A stretch of DNA of 64,000 nt from Flavobacterium sp. CF136 (lineage in GTDB: Bacteria > Bacteroidota > Bacteroidia > Flavobacteriales > Flavobacteriaceae): positions 40,339 to 104,338 of the forward strand of contig NZ_AKJZ01000015.1 in NCBI RefSeq assembly GCF_000282055.1. Reading direction: 5' to 3'. Every line of letters starts with the position of its first letter. Position 1 is the stretch's first letter. The notes beneath the pieces were generated by a model that saw only the letters and a list, made by a program, of their open reading frames with translations, made no database searches and was not told where the DNA came from. Below, in pieces: positions 43,791 to 52,994 of this stretch. Position numbers and translations under genes: made by a program.

Positions 43791-45083
43791 TTATTTCAGT
43801 TTACAGTTGTATTTTTTTACAATTTTTAAAGTCGATTTATCAGATGAAAAAACCGAATTTAGTCCTTGTGGTTCCTGCGGAGGATCAGTTGTTAAAGGAT
43901 CTCCGGGATTCCATTTTCCTGTTTCGTTTACCGGTTTTCCTTCACCGCCAAATCCCCAAAAATTCGCTGCCTGTAATGGACCTTTATTAGCTACACTTTC
44001 AGCAACCCTGCTAAAAATATAATTGTAAAATACATCTCTGTTTGCAACAGATGAACTATTTAATAAACTCTCGTTCTCTCTTGGTAAACCAAATTCTTCA
44101 ATGATAATTGGACGTTTTAAATTATTTGCGACTTTTACATGCTTGTCGATATAAATCCCAGCATTTTCTAAGGTTGTCGGTAAAGTTTTTTCAGCATTAT
44201 CTGCCTTAAACCAATTCCAGTTTTTTGGCCAGATGTGCATTGTTAAATAATCGATATTCGGATTTTGATGTGTTCTCTCAAAAATTTCCATGCTGTCATT
44301 TGAGCTGTTTAATCCTTCTGAACCTGTAGAAATCAAATGATTTTTATCTAAGCTATCAATTAAATTCACAATATTATTTAGCCAGGCTGTAAATTTTGCT
44401 TCATTTTCTACAGTAAAAAGTCTTGGTTCATTTCCAACCTGCCAAGCCATTATGGTGTTGTCTTCTGTGTACTTCTTTTTAGAATAAGAGTTTGTTCTGC
44501 CAATAATAAACTTCACATGGTTATTCAAAGCTTCCATACAAGGTTCACAACTATGAAATTGTTCTGTATACGACATAAATTGTGGCCATGTATTTGGGGC
44601 GATTGCCGGAACAGGAATTGGCCCTTTGCCATTCCATTCCAAATACTGTGACATTCCGCCTGACCATTCCCAGTTGTTCGTCAAATACAAAACTGCGTAC
44701 ATTTTGCGTTTGTTCATTTCATTAATTAAGAAATCCAGACCATCAAGTAAATCTTCATCATATTTTCCCTGCTCATATTGCAGTGCCGGACGAACTGTAA
44801 AATCATATTTTCCACCATCAGCACCAACGAGGATACGTAAGTTGTCGATACCATTTTTTTTCATTAAATCAAGTTCGCGAAGTAATCTTTTACGATCCCC
44901 AATTTTTTTTGAAGCCAGTAAACTTCCATACCAATAATTTGTTCCAATGTATGAATATGGTTTATCACCTTTATAAAATTGCGTTCCTTTTACGGTGATT
45001 CTTGGAAGCTGTTGTTGTGCCTGGCTATTTAAATTCGCTAAGCAAAAGACAAACAGAATTAATTTTGAAATAGAATTTTTCAT
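43791..45083 (-). CDS. GH5 (subfamily 7-like) endo-beta-1,4-mannanase
   Basis: From the ATG at 45083 the product is 430 residues with a signal peptide ending NLNSQAQ. The barrel has YIGTNYWYGSLLAS, WQVGNEPRLF (acid/base Glu) and IIEEFGLPRE (nucleophile Glu), plus YLTNNWEWSGGM, all typical of GH5_7 mannanases. It cuts inside beta-1,4-mannan. No lipobox is present, so it is periplasmic or secreted. Confidence 0.88.
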   Translation of the reverse strand: MKNSISKLILFVFCLANLNSQAQQQLPRITVKGTQFYKGDKPYSYIGTNYWYGSLLASKKIGDRKRLLRELDLMKKNGIDNLRILVGADGGKYDFTVRPALQYEQGKYDEDLLDGLDFLINEMNKRKMYAVLYLTNNWEWSGGMSQYLEWNGKGPIPVPAIAPNTWPQFMSYTEQFHSCEPCMEALNNHVKFIIGRTNSYSKKKYTEDNTIMAWQVGNEPRLFTVENEAKFTAWLNNIVNLIDSLDKNHLISTGSEGLNSSNDSMEIFERTHQNPNIDYLTMHIWPKNWNWFKADNAEKTLPTTLENAGIYIDKHVKVANNLKRPIIIEEFGLPRENESLLNSSSVANRDVFYNYIFSRVAESVANKGPLQAANFWGFGGEGKPVNETGKWNPGDPLTTDPPQEPQGLNSVFSSDKSTLKIVKKYNCKLK

Positions 45084-45102
45084 GGTTTTATAAATTGATA
45101 AT

Positions 45103-46830
45103 TTATTTTTTTTCAATAACAACAAAAACAGAAGAACGGGCTGGCAGTGTTATATTTGTCCCTTTTGTTGTTTCTGCTGAAAATGGTTTTAAAGAGGCGT
45201 AATTAGTTGGTCCTCCTGCTACTAAACTTGGACCTGTTCCGTTTATAATTACTTTTCTTGAAAATTCACCATTATCAGTATCACCAACTATAGTGTACCA
45301 AAACATTCTTTTTCCGGTAAGGAAGTTGTTAAGTTTTACTTTTATGTTAATTGAAGTTGTTGCTTTGTTTACAAATGCCAGACCTACTTTTCCATCAGAA
45401 AATGAGGAGGCATATACTTCGTAATTTCCGTTGGCATCTTTATTGGCTTCGATCAAACGGTCTCCCATATATTTCTGAAAATAATACATATGATAGAAAG
45501 CAGGGCGGGGTGTGCCTTTTGGAATATTAGGTTCGTCTCCGTTACTAAAGGTTCCATGATCATTTCCGTTATCCCAGGCATTTGCTAAATCCCAACGTGC
45601 TGCAAGACCAATTTTGTTTTTTAGAACTTCTCCTAAAATCAAAACTGCGTGCATTCCGTTTATATGTGAAACCTGCTGTTTGCTTCCGGTCGAGAAGATA
45701 TTCCATTCATCTAATGCAAAAGGTTTGATGTCATTGCTTGTTGCAGTTAATTCACTTTTACAAAAAGTCATCATTTCGGCAGTTACTTTTTTAGGGGTTT
45801 CTAAAATTTCTGCTGCAGGTGCATTTGTATTATAGTTGGTGTAATAATTATGAATCACATAATAATCGGCATTACCATTGATGTTGGTAAGTAATTTATT
45901 ATTCCATGTTTTATAACAATCAGGTACATAGCTGGCAGGAGTATTTTCGACCATTACAGCCCCAATTTTGATGTTTGTGTTTCCAACTGCAGCTGCAGCT
46001 GCACGCATGGCGGCTGCTATTATTTTAAAATGTTCTGCATATAATTTTCCGTTTAAAAGTTCTGGCTGGCCATCTTTATTGTTTGCAGTATTGATTCTGT
46101 AACTTGCTTCCCAATCAGCAAAAACCTCATTACCAATTTCCCAATATTGAGTTCTTCCGTTATCATAAGTTACCCAGTCTGCTGCTAGTTTTGCAGCATC
46201 TTCAACCGGATTTGCACCAGTTCCGTATCTGGCATAACCATAATTTACAGTAATAATTCCTTTACTGTTGGTCGATTGTAAAAGCTGGTAATAATTATCT
46301 AATGAAATCGTCCAGTCACCATCATTTTTACCAAACCAATAGCCGGATTCTACTTCAGTTCCATCGGCTTTTATTAATTTCGAAGGAGCAGTTGAAGGAG
46401 CATTTAACGCATTCCAAAAATAAACATCACTAATGCTTCCCCCTGGAAATCTAATGATATTGGGTTTCAGATTGGTTATGTCATTTACCAGAGTTGTATT
46501 GGTAATCATTTTTCCGGACCATAAATTGGCATTGTTTCCGTAAATGGAGCTGGGGATTTTAGTAATTACATTGGCATAATCAACAGTAACAGTAGAAGTT
46601 GTTACCTCAGGAACTGCAGCAACAGTATAATTGGTTGGAGATGTTAAGCTTTTGGATGTCCAATTATCCAGAAAAAAACCAATTGTATTTGATACCAAAG
46701 GATCCGTTTGTGGTTTTATTACAGGGTCTTCAGGTGTTGGTGTTGGATCAGAAGAATTGTCATCTTGTTTGGAGCAAGATGAGAGTTGTAATAAAAGAAT
46801 ACTAACTGTTATAAGGATTATTTTTTTCAT
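45103..46830 (-). CDS. GH-A clan lipoprotein glycosidase, unassigned family
   Basis: The 575-residue product has a lipoprotein signal (QLSSC, Cys19) and a linker rich in Pro/Asp. The barrel contains NIIRFPGGSISDVYFW, QYWEIGNEVFADWE (Asn-Glu pair, likely acid/base) and DIKPFALDEWNIF (Glu as likely nucleophile), then a beta-sandwich C-domain. This resembles GH51/GH39-type alpha-L-arabinofuranosidases, but I cannot place it in a named family. In this operon it may act on mannan side chains or on the backbone at the surface. Confidence 0.7.
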   Translation of the reverse strand: MKKIILITVSILLLQLSSCSKQDDNSSDPTPTPEDPVIKPQTDPLVSNTIGFFLDNWTSKSLTSPTNYTVAAVPEVTTSTVTVDYANVITKIPSSIYGNNANLWSGKMITNTTLVNDITNLKPNIIRFPGGSISDVYFWNALNAPSTAPSKLIKADGTEVESGYWFGKNDGDWTISLDNYYQLLQSTNSKGIITVNYGYARYGTGANPVEDAAKLAADWVTYDNGRTQYWEIGNEVFADWEASYRINTANNKDGQPELLNGKLYAEHFKIIAAAMRAAAAAVGNTNIKIGAVMVENTPASYVPDCYKTWNNKLLTNINGNADYYVIHNYYTNYNTNAPAAEILETPKKVTAEMMTFCKSELTATSNDIKPFALDEWNIFSTGSKQQVSHINGMHAVLILGEVLKNKIGLAARWDLANAWDNGNDHGTFSNGDEPNIPKGTPRPAFYHMYYFQKYMGDRLIEANKDANGNYEVYASSFSDGKVGLAFVNKATTSINIKVKLNNFLTGKRMFWYTIVGDTDNGEFSRKVIINGTGPSLVAGGPTNYASLKPFSAETTKGTNITLPARSSVFVVIEKK

Positions 46831-46839
46831 CTTGACTAT

Positions 46840-48072
46840 TTATTTAGGTAACTCATACATTTTTGGTAAAGAATTTACCAAAGCCGATTTCGTTTTTGTA
46901 CTATAGGTTTTAAAATCAGCAGCATTAGAAACAGAACCATTTGGAACATAATAACCGTCGCTGTTGTTGTTCCAAAACATTACATAACTTACTTCTATAC
47001 TATTTGATGTCAAAGCGCTGTATAAATATGTCGAAAACCAATTTGTAACAGGAGGAGTTGAACTTGTTACACGATAACCGGTTTCGGTCAGAGCAGCAAT
47101 TTTTACTTTTGATTTAGCATAATCCGAAATAATTTTCAGCTTGGTATTTGCTTTATCTGCACCCGGTTGTCCCTGATTATTAAAATCTCCATAATTATCC
47201 ATTCCTAAAATATCAACGTAAGCATCGCCTGGATAACGACTTAAATAATTGGTTTGTGTTGTGTATGAATTGTCAGGGGAAAAGGCGTATAAAATGTTGT
47301 GAACTCCTTTTGTAGTTTTCAAATAAGTAACTGTAAACTGATAGGCAGTTTTGTATTCTTCCGGAGTACAGAAATTTGCTCCCCACCAGAACCAGCTTCC
47401 GTCAAACTCGTGAAAAGGCCTAAATATTATGGGGATTAATTCACCATTTGCTCCTTTTAAATTAGAAACTACACTAGCTACTTTATCCAATTTTTTCTTG
47501 TACCATTCGTGATTTGTTCCGCCTGGTAAAATACTTTTAAAAGCAGTAGCTTTTTGCTCCGGAGTCATATCGGAAGCATAAAAACTGTCTTCTTTGTTTG
47601 GTTCTCTTAAATGCCAGCAAAAAGTGTTGATCATTCCTTTAGCATAAGCAGCTTTTACATCGGCAGTGATTTTTAGCTCTTGCTGATAAAACCAATTGTC
47701 TGACTGATTGTTATTGTTTTTATCAGTTATAAACATAAAATCCGAGCCTAAAATGGCAGGATCGTAATCTGTGTTTTTCTTAATGTCAGAGTCGCCACCG
47801 GCATCCTGATAAAAACTGTTAAAAGCTTCTTGTTGGCCAATTGCAGTTTTGGTTTTGGCCAGTTTTTTCAGGTTGTAAAATAAGGCTATCGTTTCTTTTG
47901 TAGCATTTGGGTCAACCATATAAGTGGTTACATTAGAAGTTGTCAACGGATCAGTTTCGACCACAGGGGTATCAACTATAACTTCATTTTCAGGGTCTTT
48001 ATCTGATGAACAATTTGTAAATGTTAAAAGCGTAAAGCTGATAAATGCTATTTTTAGAAAAATATTTTTCAT
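46840..48072 (-). CDS. GH26 beta-mannanase lipoprotein
   Basis: The 410-residue product has a lipoprotein signal (TFTNC, Cys21) and an acidic linker. FRPFHEFDGSWFWWG holds the acid/base Glu and AALTETGYR the nucleophile Glu, the GH26 pair. CTPEEYKTAYQFTV is also conserved in this group. It probably works at the outer surface or the periplasm. It is a distant paralogue of the GH26 at 52995-54131. Nine bases separate it from the next gene. Confidence 0.9.
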   Translation of the reverse strand: MKNIFLKIAFISFTLLTFTNCSSDKDPENEVIVDTPVVETDPLTTSNVTTYMVDPNATKETIALFYNLKKLAKTKTAIGQQEAFNSFYQDAGGDSDIKKNTDYDPAILGSDFMFITDKNNNNQSDNWFYQQELKITADVKAAYAKGMINTFCWHLREPNKEDSFYASDMTPEQKATAFKSILPGGTNHEWYKKKLDKVASVVSNLKGANGELIPIIFRPFHEFDGSWFWWGANFCTPEEYKTAYQFTVTYLKTTKGVHNILYAFSPDNSYTTQTNYLSRYPGDAYVDILGMDNYGDFNNQGQPGADKANTKLKIISDYAKSKVKIAALTETGYRVTSSTPPVTNWFSTYLYSALTSNSIEVSYVMFWNNNSDGYYVPNGSVSNAADFKTYSTKTKSALVNSLPKMYELPK

Positions 48073-48074
48073 TT

Positions 48075-49100
48075 TTAATTTTTAGTTAGTTTAACCTGAA
48101 TATCATCAGCTAATAATGTTCCGGTGCAGGCACTCATTGCGATGATAATTCGGTATTCTTTTGCTCCGTACGGAATTTGAAAAGATTTTTTAAAAAGGGT
48201 CCAGTCAGTTGTACCTGTCACAGTTCCTATTGCCTGGTCTTCAGATGCTTTAGTTGTTTCGTCTTTTTTAAATTCAATAATAAACATGCCGTTATTCCAA
48301 ATTTCTTTGCCTTGTTGGATATTTATTGCTTTTAGCCAGCCTGAAACTTCTATTGTTCTATCTCCTTCATTAATTTGGGCTGTCTGATAAATCGCATTCC
48401 ATTCGGCAGTTTTTGAAATTATTTCTGCAGCCGAATTACCTTCTTTTTTATATGTTGTAGTAATTATTCCGGGTCCTTTCCAGGAATTTAAGAGTTCTTC
48501 AAAATTTCCGTTTGAAAACTGGTTTACATTTGTGACTATTTTTTGACCCTCTGCAACTGTAATTATTGGATTTAATCTAAAATAATCCTCTTCGGAAAGC
48601 GCAACAGCTTTTACATCATCAAAAAATACTGAACCGTTTGTTTGTGCCAAAGCCAGCATTATTCTTATTTTTTGTGCCTTTTCAGGAACCAGGATAGTTT
48701 TTTTGTAATTGATCCATGGTGTAGTTCCTGTTACTTGGGCAATATTTTCTGAAGTGATTTTTTTTTCGGCTCCATTTGTAAATTCTGCGACCATAAGACC
48801 GGCATTATAAGCTTCTTTACCAGTTTCAATTTGATCTGCTTTTACCCAGGCACTAAATGTTATGGCATAGGTGTTTTTCGGAATCGTCATAATCTGATCG
48901 ATCGATTTCCATTCTGCACCCGCAAACTGATTAATGGCAACACTATTTTGACCTATTTTTTTGTCATAAGGAGAAATAGTTCCAACATCTCCACGCCAAT
49001 TTGTTGTTTCAGATTCAAAACTACCATTTTTAACTAAATTGATTTGTGCATTACTTATTGCACTAAAAAATAATAAACTAAAGAAAAAGATTTGTTTCAT
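48075..49100 (-). CDS. Tandem carbohydrate-binding module protein without enzyme domain
   Basis: The 341-residue product has a signal peptide (MKQIFFFSLLFFSAISNAQ) and two CBM4/9/22-like beta-sandwich modules, at about 20-160 and 180-341. Both begin NGSFES or NGNFEE, have a VSGW or FSAW block in the middle and end VFFDDVKAV or LLADDIQVKL. There is no catalytic domain and no lipobox. It is likely a soluble mannan-binding protein. It lies two bases upstream of the GH26 gene in the operon. Confidence 0.78.
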   Translation of the reverse strand: MKQIFFFSLLFFSAISNAQINLVKNGSFESETTNWRGDVGTISPYDKKIGQNSVAINQFAGAEWKSIDQIMTIPKNTYAITFSAWVKADQIETGKEAYNAGLMVAEFTNGAEKKITSENIAQVTGTTPWINYKKTILVPEKAQKIRIMLALAQTNGSVFFDDVKAVALSEEDYFRLNPIITVAEGQKIVTNVNQFSNGNFEELLNSWKGPGIITTTYKKEGNSAAEIISKTAEWNAIYQTAQINEGDRTIEVSGWLKAINIQQGKEIWNNGMFIIEFKKDETTKASEDQAIGTVTGTTDWTLFKKSFQIPYGAKEYRIIIAMSACTGTLLADDIQVKLTKN

Positions 49101-49146
49101 AATCGTTGTTTTTAATGCAATAAATTAATTTATGAAAAATAAAAAC

Positions 49147-50337
49147 TTAAAGTTTGATTCTTTGAATTAGCTCTAAACAGGCGCGACTGTTATGATACGG
49201 ACATTTCCAAAAACCGGCTTTGTCTTTTTCTATCAGAGAATAATCGCGATAAACACCCCAAAACCATTCTCCGTTTTTAGAATCGATTATGTGGTTTTTT
49301 ATAAAATCCCAGTTTTTGAAAATGATGTCCAGATAATTTTTATCTCCGGTTAATTGATAAGCGTTATAAAAACCAATTAAAGCTTCTGCCTGAACCCACC
49401 AATGTTTTTCGGCAATTAACTCGTTCTTTTCAGGATCAAATTCATAGCATAAACCTCCGTCAGTATCTAATCCTTCTTTGGTAACTTCTGCTATTTGTAC
49501 TGCATGTTTTTTATAATTGGCAATCAGGGTTTCATCTTCTGAAATTTCTGCACATTGCAATAAAAGCCAGCCTGCTTCGATATCATGTCCATACGAAATG
49601 ACATCTGGTTTTTCAGTCCAGTTTTCATCAAAAAACAAATGTAAATGCCCTGTTTTTGTATTGATGAAATGTTTTTCGATGGTTTGCAGTAATTCGATAA
49701 TATCATTATGGAGTGCTTTGTCTTTCCAAACCTTAAACAAATTTGCATATGCTTCAATGATATGCAAATGCGTATTCATTGTTTTCTTTTCATTAGCATC
49801 TTTAGCACTCAGACGCAAATCATCAATAGGCTGCCAATCTCTTGTAAATGCTTCTAAGTACCCTTTGTTTACAGGATCGTAACTATGTTTTTGTATTTTT
49901 AAATATAGATTAATTGCTAATGCCAGCGCTTTATCGTCTTTAGAAATAGCATAATATTCAGATAATCCATAGATAGCAAAAGCCAAAGCATAAATTTGAT
50001 TTTTAGTGTCTTTTGGCGTTTTATCAACATTGATACTCCAAAATAAGCCTCCAAATTCTGGATCATAAAAATATTTTGAAAGAAATTCGAAAGCTCGTGC
50101 CGCTATTTTTTTATGTTCTTCATTTTTGGTAACCTGATAACTTGCAGAATATGACCATAAAATTCTTGCATTTAAAACGGAACCTTTTTCAGCATCAGGA
50201 ATAACCTTTTCATTATAATCAATCTGGCCAATGAAACCGTCATTTTGAATATCAATCGTGTTTTTTGACCAATAATTTAAAATAGAATCCAGTTCATTAG
50301 ATAATTCGGTTTTAAGTTGCTTTAGTTTTGTTGACAC
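49147..50337 (-). CDS. AGE-family 2-epimerase, probable mannobiose 2-epimerase
   Basis: The 396-residue protein is an (alpha/alpha)6-barrel of the N-acylglucosamine/cellobiose 2-epimerase family: NTHLHIIEAYANL, SYGHDIEAGWLL, KHWWVQAEALIGFYNAY and WKCPYHNSRACLEL contain the conserved His residues. It has no signal peptide. Next to GH130, it should convert beta-1,4-mannobiose to mannosylglucose in the cytoplasm. Confidence 0.88.
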   Translation of the reverse strand: MSTKLKQLKTELSNELDSILNYWSKNTIDIQNDGFIGQIDYNEKVIPDAEKGSVLNARILWSYSASYQVTKNEEHKKIAARAFEFLSKYFYDPEFGGLFWSINVDKTPKDTKNQIYALAFAIYGLSEYYAISKDDKALALAINLYLKIQKHSYDPVNKGYLEAFTRDWQPIDDLRLSAKDANEKKTMNTHLHIIEAYANLFKVWKDKALHNDIIELLQTIEKHFINTKTGHLHLFFDENWTEKPDVISYGHDIEAGWLLLQCAEISEDETLIANYKKHAVQIAEVTKEGLDTDGGLCYEFDPEKNELIAEKHWWVQAEALIGFYNAYQLTGDKNYLDIIFKNWDFIKNHIIDSKNGEWFWGVYRDYSLIEKDKAGFWKCPYHNSRACLELIQRIKL

Positions 50338-50343
50338 GATGTA

Positions 50344-51534
50344 TTAAATTGCATTATTTTTTTCAATTTGGTCGATGATTGTATTTACAGAGCCTGCAGA
50401 TATAAAAGTATCGGATGGCGTATTAGTCACATAATCAACAAGTTTTGCTACAGATGAAACTGCAACGTGCATTCTTGTATCAGATGAGGCGTAGTATACA
50501 TAAACAGTTCCGTCAGTATCTTCAATCCAACCATTTGAGAATAATACATTTGATACATCTCCAATTCTTTCAATGTCTTCTGGTCCCATAAAATGACCTG
50601 CAGGAACGTGTGTTACTTTGGTAATATCATTTAAGTCAGTCATAAACATGTATAAAGTATAACGAAGACCGGCAGCAGTATTTCGAACTCCATGTGCTAA
50701 ATGCAGCCAGCCTTTTTCAGTTTTGATAGGAGCAGGACCAAGACCATTTTTTAATTCGTAAATAGTATGATATTGTTTTCCGAAGATGATTTTTTCGTCT
50801 TTTACAACCGGGTTTGTCATATCATCGACATAACCTAAACCAATTCCGCCACCAGCTCCGACATCAATAAAACCATCTTGTGGACGTGTATATAATGCAT
50901 ATTTGCCATTTACGAATTCGGGATGCAAAACGACGTTACGCTGTTGACCGGTATTCGAAATTAAATCAGGCAATCTTTCCCAGTTTACTAAATCTTTTGA
51001 ACGTACAATTCCTGCATTGGCGATAGCAGAACTTGTGTCGCTTTTTGGTGCTTTCGGGTCTTTTCTTTCCGTACAAAAAATACCATAAACCCAGCCATCT
51101 TCATGGTTAATCAAACGCATGTCATATACATTTGTATCAGGAACTTCGGTTTGTGGAATAACGCATGGCTTCTCCCAAAATTGAAAATTGTCTATTCCAT
51201 TTGGACTTTCTGCAATAGCAAAAAAAGATTTGCGGTCAATTCCTTCAACACGAACTGCCAGTAAATATTTATCATTCCATTTTAATGCACCAGCATTAAA
51301 TGCAGCGTTCATTCCGATTCGCTCCTGTAAAAATGGATTCGTTTTTTCGTTTAAATCAAAACGCCAGTTTAATGGAACATGGGCAGCTGTAACTACCGGG
51401 TTTTTATAACGTTGGTAAATTCCATTGCCTATTGTGTTTTGAGGTTCGTTTTTTTGCTCTAAAAGCGCTTTATGTTCTTTTTCTAATGCTACTTTTCTAT
51501 CTTGAAATGTAGTTGAAGTTACTATTGTTGCCAT
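50344..51534 (-). CDS. GH130 mannosylglucose phosphorylase
   Basis: The 396-residue protein matches GH130: RYKNPVVTAAHVPLNWRFDL, LLAVRVEGIDRKSFFAIAES, and VYDMRLINHEDGWVYGIF with the acid Asp. This form is closest to 4-O-beta-D-mannosyl-D-glucose phosphorylase, which releases mannose-1-phosphate and glucose. It has no signal peptide, so it acts in the cytoplasm. Six bases separate it from the epimerase gene, supporting a two-step mannobiose route. Confidence 0.92.
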   Translation of the reverse strand: MATIVTSTTFQDRKVALEKEHKALLEQKNEPQNTIGNGIYQRYKNPVVTAAHVPLNWRFDLNEKTNPFLQERIGMNAAFNAGALKWNDKYLLAVRVEGIDRKSFFAIAESPNGIDNFQFWEKPCVIPQTEVPDTNVYDMRLINHEDGWVYGIFCTERKDPKAPKSDTSSAIANAGIVRSKDLVNWERLPDLISNTGQQRNVVLHPEFVNGKYALYTRPQDGFIDVGAGGGIGLGYVDDMTNPVVKDEKIIFGKQYHTIYELKNGLGPAPIKTEKGWLHLAHGVRNTAAGLRYTLYMFMTDLNDITKVTHVPAGHFMGPEDIERIGDVSNVLFSNGWIEDTDGTVYVYYASSDTRMHVAVSSVAKLVDYVTNTPSDTFISAGSVNTIIDQIEKNNAI

Positions 51535-51562
51535 AATATAAATGGATTTCTTAATATGTATT

Positions 51563-52954
51563 TTAATTTGTCTGGTCTCTTTTTTCGTTTAAATCCTGTT
51601 CTATTATTTGTAATTTTTCCTCGGATAAAGGATAGAACAAAATAAAAGCGACTGATATAATTGCTGCGATTGCAGGAAGTATGCTTAACATTAATTGAAT
51701 TCCGTTTTGGGTAACAGCCGTTTGCTCAACATTGGCCTGAAAACCGTAATAACCCAAAAGCCATCCTGTTCCTGCTCCACCAATTGTCCATCCAAATTTT
51801 TGTGACATTGATGAAGCTGAGAAAACTAAACCAGTTGCTCTACGTCCTTGTTTCCACTCTGAGTAATCTGCACTGTCAGCATACATTGACCAGATTAATG
51901 GGAAAATACAACCGGCGCAAATACTGATTAAAACCTGGAAACTCAAAATAAGGGAAATATCTTCTTTTCCGAAGAAATAGAAAATCAGGCTCAAAATCGC
52001 TGCTAGTGCCATTGCACCAAAAAAGGTTTTCTTTTTACCAAATTTATTTGCAATTGGTGTAGCAATAATAACTCCGATAATATTTGCTGCTTGTCCTAAT
52101 ACTAAATAAATGGAAGTTGGTGTCATGTGGAAATCAGTTCCGAAAAGGGAAAAGTCAAAATTGACACTACTGCTGATATAATATTTAAAATAGTAAACAG
52201 CTGCACCATCACGAATCGAATTGAATACTAAAGCACCAATTCCTGCCCCAAGTAAGATCCACCATGGTTTATTTTTTAATAAATCTTTCAGATCTTCCTT
52301 TAAATTAGTTTGTTCATCAGCTATTGGCTTTACTCTTTCTTTCGTCCAGAAAAAACAACCCCAGAAAAAAGCTGTAGTTATAACTCCAAATACTGAAATT
52401 GTTGCCAGCCATCCTGTTTTTGAGTTTAAGCTTCCGCCGAAATAATTCACTAAAGGCTCAATTAACCAAAGTGCCAAAAGACTTCCTCCAAAAGCAAAAA
52501 CCATTCTGTATGAAGAAAGTGTTGTTCTTTCTTTTCTGTCAGATGACATTACACCTAAAAGAGAAGCATAGGGTACATTGATTAATGAATAAATCATCAT
52601 CATGGCTGAATAAGTAATATAGGCATAAATTATTTTTCCTTTTTCGTCAAAATCCGGTGTATAAAAAGTCAATACCCCAATTACGGCAAAAGGAACGGCT
52701 ACCCATAATAAATAAGGTCTGAATTTTCCCCATTTGCTTTTTGTTCTGTCAGCTATAATTCCAACAATCGGATCGAAACAGGAGTCCCAGATTCTGGTAA
52801 TTAAAAACATGGTTCCTACTACTGCAGGTGCCAATCCGAAAACATCGGTATAGAAAAACAAGAGGTACATGCTGAATATTTTCCAGAACATTGAAGAGGC
52901 TGCATCTCCAAGGCCGTAACCTATTTTTTCTTTTAAACTAATTTTGTCGTGCAT
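51563..52954 (-). CDS. GPH-type MFS sugar transporter
   Basis: The ATG at 52954 gives 463 residues; a TTG 13 codons upstream is less likely because the conserved KISLKEKIGYGLGDAASSMFW follows the ATG closely. About twelve hydrophobic segments, RIWDSCFDPIVGIIADRTKSKWG and the SMYADSADYSEWKQGRR block identify the glycoside-pentoside-hexuronide:cation symporter family. It probably imports mannobiose to the cytoplasm for the epimerase and phosphorylase encoded downstream. Confidence 0.88.
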   Translation of the reverse strand: MHDKISLKEKIGYGLGDAASSMFWKIFSMYLLFFYTDVFGLAPAVVGTMFLITRIWDSCFDPIVGIIADRTKSKWGKFRPYLLWVAVPFAVIGVLTFYTPDFDEKGKIIYAYITYSAMMMIYSLINVPYASLLGVMSSDRKERTTLSSYRMVFAFGGSLLALWLIEPLVNYFGGSLNSKTGWLATISVFGVITTAFFWGCFFWTKERVKPIADEQTNLKEDLKDLLKNKPWWILLGAGIGALVFNSIRDGAAVYYFKYYISSSVNFDFSLFGTDFHMTPTSIYLVLGQAANIIGVIIATPIANKFGKKKTFFGAMALAAILSLIFYFFGKEDISLILSFQVLISICAGCIFPLIWSMYADSADYSEWKQGRRATGLVFSASSMSQKFGWTIGGAGTGWLLGYYGFQANVEQTAVTQNGIQLMLSILPAIAAIISVAFILFYPLSEEKLQIIEQDLNEKRDQTN

Positions 52955-52994
52955 CAGGTTTTTTTTAAGGTTGTGGTTATAGATTTGAGGCAAT

